64,000 nucleotides of DNA, taken from Pyropia yezoensis (lineage: Eukaryota > Rhodophyta > Bangiophyceae > Bangiales > Bangiaceae). The position numbers and the translations under genes are program-made. The stretch spans positions 5,970,593-6,034,592 of the forward strand of contig CM020620.1 of the NCBI GenBank assembly GCA_009829735.1, given 5' to 3'. Shown piece after piece: positions 41,157 through 51,922 of the stretch. Numbering within the stretch: the stretch's first letter is position 1; every line of letters begins with the position of its first letter. The notes under the pieces were generated by a model. The model searched no databases. It saw only the letters and a program-made list of their open reading frames with translations, and was not told where the DNA came from.

Positions 41157-42485
41157 TCAACCCCCTCCCCTGACCGAAACTCCCGGCGCAACCGTCACGG
41201 CCGCCTGACGCCCCCGCGCCCGCTGGGGCGCCAGGGGTCCAACCCCCAGCACCGCCGCGGTGCCGAGGATGCCCTCGACCAACCACCCGCCGAGCGTTTC
41301 CCCCACGTCGGCGCCCTGCACCAGCCGACCCAGCAGCGCCGCCACGTCGTCTGGGTCGCCACCGTCCCTGCCGGCGACACCACCCCGGCCGCCCCGGCCG
41401 CCGGCGCTGCCTCCCCCCCCCCCTCCCGCGGCAACTGGCGGCGCTGCCTCCTCCACCCGCCGCTGGGTGGCGACCGCGCGCGGGAGGCTGTCGGCGAGCT
41501 CCCGACAGCTCAGCACAAAGGCGCCCACCTCGGCGCCCACCACGACCGCCCACTTGAGCCACGCCCACGGGCCGCCCAGCCAGTCCCACTCGCCCGGACT
41601 CGGGCGGCCGCTGTCGTCCCCGCCGCCGCCGCCGCCGTCGCCGCCGCCGCCGCCGTCGCGGCTGTTGCGGTCACGACGCCGGCCGCGCCCCCCCCCCCCC
41701 CCCGTTGCCGCGGTGCCCCCCCCACCCGCAGCACCGCCACCCTGCGCGGCCTCACACGCTGCCGCCACCTCCCGCGCCTCCACCTCCTCCCGCTGGTACG
41801 CGACGGTCGCGGCGGGTCCGCCGCGGGCGGCCACCACCGCCGCCGCCGCGTCGCGGGCCATAAAGTTGGTGGGCACCCCCGCCAGGGACCGCGGCACGGG
41901 GCCGCGGCAGAGCGGGCACGCCGGCCGCCGCGACGCGGCGGCCAGGCCCAGCAGACACGAAGAGCACAGGGTGTGGCCACACGGGACAACGCGGGGGAGG
42001 GTGACGAGGGCAGTGCAGATGGAGCAGCACAGCGCCGCCTCGAGCGCCGCGTCAAGGGCGGCGGGGATGGCCGCGGCGGCCGCCCCAGCTCCGCCACCGC
42101 CACCGCCACCGCCACCGCCACCGCCACCGCCACCGCCGCTGCCGCTGCCGCTGCCGCCACCCACACTGGCCGACCGGGACGACGAGGGGGGGCGGGGGAA
42201 GGGGGGCGCCGCCGGCGGTGGCGCGGCACCACCCGCCACGCCACGCCCAGCGGCGCCGCCGCCGCCGCCGCCCCCCCCCCCGGTGCCCGCTCCCGGCCCC
42301 GCCGCGGCGGCGGCGGCACCATCTGGCGGTGGGGACGGGCGCAGCAGCTCCCGCCGCCGCCGCCGCCGCCGCTGCCGCCGCACCGCCGCGAGGCGGCCGC
42401 CCGCCGCGACGCCCGCCGCAAAGGAGCCGACGAGCCAGGCGGCCATGGCGAGGGCGCCCAGCCCCCCGCGCGACAGCCGTCGCAT
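41157..42485 (-). CDS. Membrane-associated RING finger protein (probable E3 ubiquitin ligase)
   Basis: A 442-aa protein from the ATG at 42485. The frame is open further upstream but that part is proline-rich and non-conserved in character. Residues 8-28 form a hydrophobic anchor (core LAMAAWLVGSFAAGVAA) followed by a run of arginines. A C3HC4 RING lies at residues 154-193 (CSIC, CGHTLCSSC, CPLC). It should bind two zinc ions and recruit a ubiquitin-conjugating enzyme. A polyglycine tract precedes it, encoded by a (CCACCG)n repeat at about 42094-42160. Further hydrophobic stretches near the C-terminus suggest additional membrane segments. Confidence 0.75.
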   Translation of the reverse strand: MRRLSRGGLGALAMAAWLVGSFAAGVAAGGRLAAVRRQRRRRRRRELLRPSPPPDGAAAAAAGPGAGTGGGGGGGGGAAGRGVAGGAAPPPAAPPFPRPPSSSRSASVGGGSGSGSGGGGGGGGGGGGGGGGAGAAAAAIPAALDAALEAALCCSICTALVTLPRVVPCGHTLCSSCLLGLAAASRRPACPLCRGPVPRSLAGVPTNFMARDAAAAVVAARGGPAATVAYQREEVEAREVAAACEAAQGGGAAGGGGTAATGGGGGRGRRRDRNSRDGGGGGDGGGGGGDDSGRPSPGEWDWLGGPWAWLKWAVVVGAEVGAFVLSCRELADSLPRAVATQRRVEEAAPPVAAGGGGGGSAGGRGGRGGVAGRDGGDPDDVAALLGRLVQGADVGETLGGWLVEGILGTAAVLGVGPLAPQRARGRQAAVTVAPGVSVRGGG

Positions 42486-44109
42486 CCCAACCGCGGGGGG
42501 GGGGGGGGTGGGAAGGCCGCCGACGCCAGTACCCCCACCACCGGGTCCGCGGCGGTGGCGGCAGCGGCGGCGGCGGCAGCGGCAGCGTGCCGCGACGGCG
42601 CCCTCCGCCGGGGGGGGGGGGCGGTGGGGGGGTGCATCCCGGGTTGTCCTTGACAATACGGGGCGGAGGGAGGGGAAGGGGGAGGGTGGAGGGGCGGGAG
42701 CCGGGGGGGAGGGGGAGGAAGGCGGAAGGAACGCCGAGGTGGGTGCCCCTCTCGAGGAGCGCGGAGGGGGCGGACGCCAGCGTCTTTGGCCGGGGAGCTG
42801 CGCGCGGGTCCCGCCGCGCGCACACGCAGCGGGCCTGCCACCGAGGGGCCCGCCCCACAGCAGCGGCAGAGGGGGGTGGGGCACACCAGCGGAAGCCGGG
42901 AGAGCGTCCACCACGCAGCGCCTCTGGACTCCAGAGTCTGGAGAGGATTTCCTGGCCCAAGGGGTGTGCTTCATTTCGCTTCCACTTGGCCTGGTTCGTC
43001 TTCCGCGTATGTATTTCCATACTCTCGCATGCTAATCACTCCAAGATGTACTGTACTATCTTGAATGTTCATTCTTCCTATAATCGGCTCCCGTGGTAAT
43101 TCCAGCACGGCGGCCGCATGGGACGAGCGGCCGCCGCACTGACGGGGTGCAAGCGGGCCGAGCAAGGGGCCGACCGCCACCAACGGCGGAGGGTGTCGAC
43201 GGACGAGCGGCGAGGCGCTGAACGGCGATGGCGGCGAGCGGCACCGCGCCCGGACCGCGGCACCCACCGGCCGTGTACCGACGTGGGGCGCTGGGCGTGC
43301 CCAGCGGAGCGACGGCAATGGGCGGCTGTCCCCGCCCGGCACAACCGCCGCCACCACCCCCCCCACGGGCCTTCGTGGGGGGACTGTCGCGCCCCACGGC
43401 TGGCACCGGTGGCGGGGGCGCTCGAGCTGCGGCGGGCACTGACCGCCGGCTGGGGGGGGGGGAAGGCCCCTCCCGGCCGACTACATCTACGCGAGGAGCA
43501 CCGCCCTCTGCCTCGCCGACGACGGCTGGCAGCTTCCTTGTTCTCCCCGCGCGGGCGGCATCCTGCGCGCGCCCACCATCCTCCCCGACGTTTGTATCCC
43601 ACGTCGGTTCTACACAAGTGCCGGCTAGGTGCGCCGGCCCTTGCGGATGAGACCGAGGACGTCAAGCGCCCAGTGTTCTTTCATTTCTCCGATTGCGCTC
43701 ACGGGGACGTAGCGGCAGGAAGCCGCTGTGACCTTTGTACCCTCTTGACCGTGTGCGCAACCGTATGCATTCGCTTTGTTTAGTCCGCGGGGCCGACCTT
43801 AGCAGTCGGTCAACGAACTGCCATCAGGGGTGTAGTCTAGCCCGCGTTTTGGACATCAAGTCACGTTATTTGGCACTTCGCCTCGGTCTCTTCCCTGATT
43901 AAGTACTGTATACGCTCAGTGTCGCGGTATTTAGAAAAGACAAAACGGAGAGGCGTCCGCCGCCGCGCACCCATTCCGAGTCATCCGCCGCTCATCTGTC
44001 ACCTCCCCCCACTGTCACATTCTCTTGGCCACCCCCCTGCTGTCACTTCCTCTTTACCACCCCCCCACTCCCGCTCTCTCCCGGCGTCATGTCATAGGAT
44101 ATCCCTGTT
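42486..44109. other. Spacer upstream of the RING gene
   Basis: No full gene is supported. An AT-richer patch at 42960-43100 may be the RING gene promoter. A 62-codon open frame at 43443-43631 on the plus strand looks protein-like in composition but has no ATG and could be an isolated exon; see findings. Confidence 0.4.
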
Positions 44110-45381
44110 TCACACCGCATCAATGTCCAGGAGCACCAGCGCCTGCCGCACCGTCCCGCCCGCATCTCCGTCTGGCCGGCGGTCGCGGTCCCCCACGGGC
44201 ACGGCCGCCGCCGCGCCGCCCGCGGTGGCCGCCCCCTCGTCGGCGCGCAGCGCGGTGACCGCCGCCGCCAGCCGCCGTCCGACCCGGTGGAGGAGCCCCC
44301 GCGGGGAAGGGCGGCGGCGTCGGTGGCTGCCGCCACCGCCCGCCGCCACGGCCGCGCTCGCTGCCCGCGTGGTCGGGGCCGTCGCCGCCACTGCCGCTGC
44401 CAGTTCCAACGGCGGCGCTGGTGGCACGGCCGCCGGCGCGTCGGCGGCGGCTGGGGATGGTGGTGGCGACGTCGGCGTCGGCGCCGGCGTCGGCAGCGGC
44501 AGCGGCGACGGGGTTGGCACGGCCACGTTGCTCCCAGGGGCGGTCACCCCTGCGGCCGCCGCGGGCAGCGGCAGCGTCGACAAGAGTGGCAACGGCGTCG
44601 GTCCAATCGTCGGGCCGTCCAAGGGCGCCGACGATGCCCCGTCGGCGGTGGCGGCTGGGGAAGCAGCCGCAGCGGTGGTGGCCGCGGCGGGGGGCGTAAG
44701 CGGCGCGCCGCCGCCGCCGCCGTCGCCGCAGCCGCGGTCACCACCGCCGCCGGCCATGCGCACCAGCAGTGGCGGCGGCAGCGGGATGGGCGTCGGCGGA
44801 CGTGACGATGGCACCGGCGGTGCGGGCGACGCCGGGGACGGCGTTGCTGGCGCCGCCGTCGCCGCCGCCCCCACCTCTGCCGCGGACACCGCCGCGGCGG
44901 GGTCCGCGTCGGGGGTCAGCGCGAGCACCCCGCCGTCGGCGGGGGGCAACACCACCACCCGCGGCACCAGCGGCAGCGCAGCCAGCTGCGGCGGTCGCAG
45001 GCCGCGCGCCACCGCCGCCCCCGTACCCACCTCTGCCCGCGCCGTCACGCCCGCGGCCGACGCTGCGTCGGTGGCCGACGCGGCGGTCGCGGGATCTGCG
45101 GCGGTGGGCGCGGACGCCCAGCCGCCCCTCTCCTCCCCCGTCGACAGTGGCGACGGCGGCAGCGACCCGACGCTCACCGTCGGGGAGGTGATGAGCAGCG
45201 ACGCGGGGAGGGCCCAGGAGGCAGACCGGTGCGGCGCCGATTGCGGAGCCGGTTGGGCGCCCGCCGCCGGGCGGGCGCCCGCGGGGGCCCCCGCTGTCGC
45301 CGCCGTCGCCGCCGTCGATTTTTTCCCACCGCCGCTGTCACCTTCGGGAGGGAGGTGCCCCGTCGGGTCCCAGGGGCGGCT

Positions 45382-45417
<36 letters not shown>

Positions 45418-46146
45418 GCTGTCGACCCCGCTAGCAGCGGCAGTGACGGTCCAAGGGGTGGGCGGTGGGTGTTGGCCCACCCCCTCCCTCCCCAGTTGAG
45501 AGCCACGGCGGTTGCCGTCACCCCAGCGGCCGCCCCCCCTCCCGTCAGTGGCGGCGGGCTGTCTCCCCGCGCGGGACCGAAACGCCTCGATGCCGTCGCC
45601 ATACGCGGGCGCGGGAGGCGGCGGCGGTGCCCACGGGCGGCCCAGCCGGCGCAGGGCGTCGACGAGGCGGCCGCCGGGGGAGCGCGGGCGCCCCCCCCGC
45701 CCCCCGACGGCGGGGGGCCTGGCAGGGGCGCCCACCGTGCGGGCGGTTGGGGGCACCAGCACCCCCCGCGGCCGTGGGGGTGTCGACGGGAGGGCGCGCG
45801 TGCCGCCGCCGTCGCCGTCGCCACTGCCGCCATCGCCACGGCCACCACCGCCGCCGACGGCGACGGTGCCGCCGTCGGTGGCGCCCCCGGCGTGGTCGCC
45901 GCCACCCGCCGGGGTGGTTCTGTGCGCTGCCACCTGCTGGACCGTGCGGGTCCACTCGAGGCGGGGGGGCGGGTGCCCGGCGCCCGCGGCCGTCAGCTCC
46001 CGTGCCGGTGGGGGTAGTGGCAGCGCTGTGGCGGGCGCGACGGTCCCCGCTGCAGCGACAATGGCGGCGGCGGCGGCGGCTGCAGCGACGGCGAGCACCG
46101 CTGCCGCCGTCCCGCGGCGGGTGGTGGGGGGGGGGCGGGCGCCCAT
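44110..46146 (-). CDS. Ala/Pro/Gly-rich protein with N-terminal signal or anchor, unknown
   Basis: Predicted 678 aa from the ATG at 46146. The start is chosen because an arginine-flanked hydrophobic stretch (AAAVLAVAAAAAAAAIVAAA) follows at once, as in a signal peptide or type II anchor. The rest is low-complexity, with Gly-runs from (GCC)n, Pro-rich linkers and one more ordered part (about 45150-44900 in genome coordinates, for example LALPLVPRVVVLPP). No domain is recognised. An extracellular matrix or wall protein is possible. The opposite strand is also open over 1.5 kb, so the coding call rests mainly on the signal-like start and the ordered stretch. Confidence 0.4.
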
Positions 46147-49100
46147 GGCGACGGGGACGGGCACAGGGCGGCGCCAAGGGGGAGGGGAAGGGGGAGGGGA
46201 AGGGGAAGGAGCGGCCGGGTTGGGGGATTGGAGCACAGCGAGTGTGGGGGGAAGGGTCGGGGAAGAGGAGAGGGGGGGTGCGTGCCCGTCCTCCCCTGGC
46301 AGCCAGGGGCGGAGGGGCGGCGGCCGCTCGTCGAGACGAGAGGGAGGGGCGGGAGCGGGGAGGCAGCCGTGCGCCCAACCGCGTCGCGGCGGACCAGGGT
46401 GTAGCAGGGATGGCGGGGAGGCGCCGCCGTGCGCCCACCGCGGCGCGGCGGACCGCGGGGGGCGTGTCCACCAGCCTGTCCAACTTGCGGGCGGCGGCGG
46501 TGGCACCCCGCGGCGGCGGCGGTCAGGTGCGGGCGGCCGCACCTGTCGCCCATGTGGAGGACGGTTGGGGGGAGGGCGGGGGGCGAGGGGTGGCTCGGCA
46601 GCGGGGTGTGGTGCCGGAGGGACGGGTGCCCCCCCTCCCCAGCTTCCTACGCCGCAGCCCTTCCCCAGCCCTTCCCCAGCCCTCCCCCAGCCCTCCCCTA
46701 TGCCAATACGCCCCGGCGCGTGCCCCCCCGCCCGCCGCCACGCGCCCAGCCCCCCCCCCTCCCCACCCCCCCGGCCACTCCACCACCTGCCCATGCCAAG
46801 GCGTCGCGTTTTGCGGCGGGCCGCACGCAGCCGCCGTCGCTGGCACCCTGCCGCGAGTGGCGGGCAGGCCGTCGGGGATGCGAAAGCCAGAGGAGACGAG
46901 GCGTGGGGGGGGGGCGGCGCCCCCGGCGGAAGGGGAGGGGGGCGACCGGGCATGTAACCTCGGCCGCTGCCACGCGCCATGGCCCTGCAACACGGCCGCC
47001 GCCACCCGCGGGGGGGGGAAGGGGGGCGCGGCGCCCCACCCCCCACTCCCCCCCCCCCCCCCCCCTCCTTCCCATCGGCCCGCCCTGGGCCGCCGACCAG
47101 CGCCCTGCTCCCCGCCGGTACCGCCTCCCCACGTGGCATGACGGGGCGGGCGCGGCGGCAGCCCGACGGGGTTTGGGGAATGAGCGTGGGTGGGGGGGGG
47201 AGGGGGCGGCGCGCGCACCCCCGACGGCCGCCGTGGCGATGTGGCCTCGCCGTGGAGGAAGCAGCGGCAGGGACAGTGGCAGCGTCGGCGGCTGCGGTGG
47301 CCGCGGCGGCGGCGGCGGCAGCGGCGGCGGCGGCGACGTTGGCGGAAGCAGCGGCAGCGGCAGCGGGTAGCGGGTAGCGGACAGCGGGTGGCGGCTGCGG
47401 CAGCGGTGCGCCACGGCGCGGCGCATGCGACGGCAGGGGTGACGAAGGGTGGATGGATGGGGGGGGGGGTGACCGGCAATGCGCACCTTCGAATTTACCA
47501 CCCGCCCTCACCGCCACCCTGCCCACGACGCCAGCTCCCCTCGGCTCCCCCCCCCGCCCCCTCACCTCCCCGCCGCTCCCCCCCTTACCCTCCCCCGCTG
47601 CGGTCCCCCCCCGAACCCGAATTCGCCGCCCGCCCGAGCGCCAGTGCTGCTGGCGGGGCGGGGCTTCGGGGGGTGGGGGTGAGTGCGTGGGACGTCTGCA
47701 CGTTGACCGTAGCGCCCGGGCCGCCGACGCCGCCGCCGCCGCCGCCGTCGCCCCCCCTACCTCCACCCCCCCACCCCTCAAGGGGAGCACTGGCGGCGGC
47801 AAAAGGCGGAGGGGGGGCGGGGGAGGGAATAGGCGCGACCCGCCACCGCCGCCGCCGCCGCCGCCGCCAAAGAGGTGCTGCACATATACAATGGGGCAAC
47901 GGTTGTCGAGGCAAGGGCGCGCCAGAGGGAGCGGCGGTTGTCGTAAAAGAAAGGCGGCCGCGCCCAATGTCCGCGCGGGCGCGGGCCCACCGCCTTATAT
48001 GGCGGGGTGGAAGGGGGTCGGTACATACCCCGGGGAGGCTCTCCCGGCAGACGTCGTTGGAGTCTGTCACACCTGTGGAGCAGAGGTGGCCGGTCGCCTC
48101 GCCCCGCCGCCGCGTGGTCACCCTCCCGCGCTCACAGTCTGCGCGCGCCCACCGCGGGGTGCGCCGCCGGCACGGCGTGCCCCGTACACTTGACAAGAGC
48201 CAGCGGCCGCCCTCTGTCCGGTCCGCTGGTGGGCAACCGCCGCCCGGCCCAGCAGGCGCCGCACGGGCAGGTCTGCGGGCTCCACGGCCGTGGCGGCCAG
48301 CCATAATGGCTCAACCAGACCAGAGCCGGGTCCATGGTCCCCGCCACCCGCCAGACCGACGCTTGCGCCGTCGCAGCGGACCTGTAGAGTACATACATGC
48401 GCCTCTTGGCCAGAATGGGGACCGCCAAGACGGATGCGTACACCTCCCGGCAAGAGTAGTTGGGCAGGGACGGGACCGTGATAACCGCCGTGAACCGCAG
48501 CGGCCACATCACACTCTGTGCGCGACAAGACGGGCCCCGCTATGGCCCACCGTGCTATGAAGCCCGCAACGTCGAAGAGGTGGTAACAAGTGCGGTTGCC
48601 TTCATCCCCCATGGCGACACGCACTGCGAGGGGGTCACCACGGCCCACGCCGCGCTGGCGTGGTTGACCCCCCTGGCTTTGTGGATACTGGTCCTCCACG
48701 TGGCCAACACACGGCACGACTGCCAGCGCCTGCTTCCGCGCCGCCCCCTCCGTCAACCGGCACCCAGTGCAGCAACAGTCAAATCGGGGTCGTCCTCCAG
48801 GGCCACCACACCACCCACAGTGCCGCGCCCGCCCCGCCGGTGTCTTCTTCAACTGGCCACCACGGGGACGCCCGGTACGTACCCCGCCCTGCACCACCCG
48901 CCCAGTCGACCGCCCCTGGCCCCGCAACAGGGAGGCCAAGCTTCACCCCCGCGCAACAGTGGGGACACCCACCAACGCAGCCGCACACCACGCCGCCCGG
49001 CTGGCGGACCTCGTTGGGTTCCCCAGCAGTAGACCACCAGCTTGCCACGAAGGGCGCCCCCGCCCGCGCCGCGGACTGCGCCGGCCGACCGGAGGACCGC

Positions 49101-49504
49101 TCCAGGCCCGCCAGCAGCGCCGGCATATAGTTATCTATCCCAGCTGGCTGTGTACCGCGGGCACGCCCGTCACCGCCGCGCACCCCGCCGCCCGTTTTGG
49201 TTGACCGCAGGTGTCCACATGGGCGCGGCCTGCAGCAAGACCCCACGACCGTACATACATGCACCTCGGTAAGGACCACAGCGCCGCGGTGGCGGTAGCG
49301 GCGGCAGCAGCGGAGCGCTCGCAGGCCCGCCCAACGGACAGTGGGTCCGCCTCCCAGCGCTCCCGGGGGCTCCCTCCCACCGCCCCGAGACCGTCCCGCC
49401 ATCACAGGCTAGCATGAGCCGCCGCGGGTGGCCAGGTCGGCGACAGGCGACGGCATCCCTGTCCCTTTCCTCCCCCCCCCCACCCCCCCCCCCCCCCCCC
49501 CCCC
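46147..49504. other. Extremely GC-rich spacer, no confident gene
   Basis: Long open frames exist on both strands but consist of Pro, Ala, Gly and Arg. There is a short tandem repeat of CCTTCCCCAG (46661-46700) and several C-runs, the longest at 49466-49504. Minus-strand frames over 48130-49400 have a more balanced composition and might be remnants of a gene; see findings. Confidence 0.4.
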
Positions 49505-50845
49505 TCACTCAACGGCTTCCCGCTCCAGCTCGTCCAGCGCCCACCGCTTTTGCGCCACCGCCCGCCGCAGGCGGTCCGCCTCGCCCGCCACCGCCGCCAG
49601 CTCCTCCCCCCCCGCCTCGTACGCGGCGAGCCGCTGCCGGTCTGCGGCCGCCGCCCCTTCCGCCGCCCGCCGCCGCGCCTCCACCTGCCCCCGCAACACC
49701 CGGAGTGCGGCAACGGCGTCGGGGGGGTAGGTGTCTGCCGCCACCGCCGCGCGGACGGCGTCCGCCTTGGCCACCGTCGCCGCCGCGCGGGCGGCGGCCT
49801 CGGCGGCGGCGGCGGCGCCAAACGCGCCGCCCACCCCCGCGGCGGTGGTGGCGGCGGCCGCGCCCGTGGCGGCGGCAGCGGTGGTGGCGGCGGTGGCGGC
49901 GGCGCGGGAGGCGGCGGCGGCGGCGGCGGCGGTGGCGGCGGTGGCGGTGGCGGTGGTGGCGGTGGCGGCCAGCCGGTAGAGGGCGGTGGCGATGGAGTGG
50001 GGGCGGGGGGGGGGGGCGTCGCCGCCCCCGCGGCCGTCCCCGTCGCCGTTGCCGTCGCCGGCGCCGTCGTCGCTGTCGCTGTCCGTGTCGCTGTCGGACG
50101 TCAAGAAGGGGTCATCGAGGGCGGCGGCCGCCGCGCCGCCGCCGGCGCCCCCGCCAGCCCAGTCGGTGGTGTCCGCCCCGCCCCCCCCGCCCGGCGCCAG
50201 AAGCTCTGCGTCCGCCGCGGCGAGCGCGCGCACCAGCGCCGCCGCCGCCGCCGCCGCGTCGCGCAGCCGCGCGTCCATCGCGGCGCCAATCCGTGCGAGC
50301 GCGGCGTCGTCGACCAGCGGCGCCTCCTCTGCCAGCGCGTCCAGCGCGGCGGGCGACAGGGGCGGCGGCGGTGGCGGCGTCAGTGATAGGGCGGCCGTTG
50401 TGACGGCGCCCGCCGCAGGGGGGGCAGTGCCCCCATCTGGCGGCATGCCAGTAGAGTTCCCGTCGCCAATGACGGCGCCCGCGGGGGCAGCGGGAACAGC
50501 GGTGGCAGCGGCGTCGACAGCGGCCGTCACCGCCGCTGCCCGGGCGGCCGATATGGCCAGCACACGCCGCACGTGGGCGGCGTCGGCGGGGCCGAGGCGG
50601 GGCCCCTCCCCCCCCCCCCCGCGCTCACCGGTGGCCAGCTCCCGCGCGACGGCCACGGGGAGGAGCGCCCGCCACGCGGCCGCCCGCGCGGCGGTGGCGC
50701 GCCGCACCGCCGCGGCGGCAGCGGCGGTCCGGGCGGCCGCCGCGGCAGCCGCCGCGGCGGCGACGGCGGTATAGCCGGCGTGACCTTCGACGTCATCGGG
50801 GGGGAAGCCAGAGGCGATGGCCGCGTGGCGGGCAAATGCGTCCAT
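49505..50845 (-). CDS. Alanine-rich coiled-coil protein, unknown function
   Basis: 446 aa from the ATG at 50845 (MDAFARHAAI). Ala-rich helical segments alternate with an acidic Ser/Asp stretch (DSDTDSDSDDGAGDG, near the middle). The last 90 residues are a charged heptad-like helix (for example AGEADRLRRAVAQKRWALDE) likely to form a coiled coil. The Ala/Thr-rich middle comes from a (GGC)n/(GGT)n repeat at about 49900-49975. No enzyme motif or membrane span is seen. The ordered N-terminus and C-terminal coiled coil make a real gene likely. The stop is followed by a long C-run. Confidence 0.55.
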   Translation of the reverse strand: MDAFARHAAIASGFPPDDVEGHAGYTAVAAAAAAAAAARTAAAAAAVRRATAARAAAWRALLPVAVARELATGERGGGGEGPRLGPADAAHVRRVLAISAARAAAVTAAVDAAATAVPAAPAGAVIGDGNSTGMPPDGGTAPPAAGAVTTAALSLTPPPPPPLSPAALDALAEEAPLVDDAALARIGAAMDARLRDAAAAAAALVRALAAADAELLAPGGGGGADTTDWAGGGAGGGAAAAALDDPFLTSDSDTDSDSDDGAGDGNGDGDGRGGGDAPPPRPHSIATALYRLAATATTATATAATAAAAAAASRAAATAATTAAAATGAAAATTAAGVGGAFGAAAAAEAAARAAATVAKADAVRAAVAADTYPPDAVAALRVLRGQVEARRRAAEGAAAADRQRLAAYEAGGEELAAVAGEADRLRRAVAQKRWALDELEREAVE

Positions 50846-51922
50846 GGCAGGGGTGGAGGTGGGCGGGCGCGGGGGGGGGGGAGGGGGGGAAGCGGAGCTG
50901 TTGAATGGAACAGTGGGAAGGGCGGGGGGGGCGGCGGGTGGGTGCTGCGAGGCGGGGAGGGGTGAGGTAGAGCAGCGCGTGCCGGTGAAGGGTGGTCGAT
51001 GGGGCCGGCCGGGTGCGTGGCGGGGGGGGATGGAGCGGTGCGGCAAAGTGGTGAGCGGGGCTCAGGTGGGAGAAGGCGCCGCGCTTGCCAAGGTGGGCCG
51101 CGTTGAGGTTGGACTCTACGGTGCCGTTTGAACATTCAACCGGCCCTTGAGCGGTTGAATTTTCACAAGAGCAAAGTCGAAGGCGCAAAGACTGCGGCCC
51201 ATTTGTTCTTTCCAGATCGGGGCCCAGGGCGGAGAAATACGGTCCACGACAGTCGACTGCACGCTTCACACCCTGACTGCTCGGCCACGGGGGCTGGGGA
51301 GTGGATGGGGAGACGGAGGCGTAGTCGTGAGGAGGATGGAGAAGAGGAAGGCAGGGGTGGGGCGCGCATGAGGAAGTGGAGAGGGAGTGGGGAGAAACTG
51401 GGTGCGCTCCCCGCCACGGCCGTGGCCACACGTGTGCGGCCACAGCCGCTGAGCGGGGAGGTGTCACGATACCACGCGGCCTGGGAGGAGCCCGCCGCAC
51501 CTCCTCCCTCCCTGCGAGGCCCGCGCCGCATGCCGTAACCGCGGGGCGTGCCACCACCGAGTCACCTGAGAACACCGCCACGGCCGCCGCCCCAGTCGCG
51601 ACGGTGGTGGTCCTGGGGACGGCGGTGACCGTGTTGGTGGGGAGCACGCAGAGGCGTCCGAGCGGGGCGGCGGGGAGCACGCACTGGCGGCCGAGCGGGG
51701 GGGCAAAGCGGTGGGGCCGCACAGCCGCCGCCGCCGCCGGCACCACCGTGTCGCCCCGCCAAGCTGCTGCCCCACCACGCTCCCACGGGCGGCTCGCTCC
51801 CGGCACCGACTCCCGCCCGACGCAGAGAGGGGCACGTCGCCGAGAGGCCGCGCCAGCCGCCCTCCACCCCCCCCCCCCCTCCCCCCCCGTCCCCTGCACG
51901 CATCCACCAGGCAAGGCAGACG
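50846..51922. other. Spacer upstream of the coiled-coil gene
   Basis: No gene is supported. A less GC-rich patch at 51120-51260 may hold the promoter. Confidence 0.4.

Noticed and set aside
43085-43105. Match to a universal 18S rRNA motif (GTGGTAATTCCAGC)
   Set aside because: Only about 15 bases match, and no flanking rRNA similarity is present.
43919-45499. 526-aa plus-strand frame
   Set aside because: It overlaps the minus-strand Ala/Pro-rich gene and is its mirror: triplet repeats give Ala and Gly in both directions. No signal or ordered stretch favours it.
46147-47967. Upstream extension of the minus-strand frame that ends at 44110, to 1,285 aa
   Set aside because: The added 607 residues are Pro/Ala/Gly/Arg junk produced by GC-rich sequence, and C-run lengths keep several frames open on both strands. 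I kept only the part after the signal-like start.
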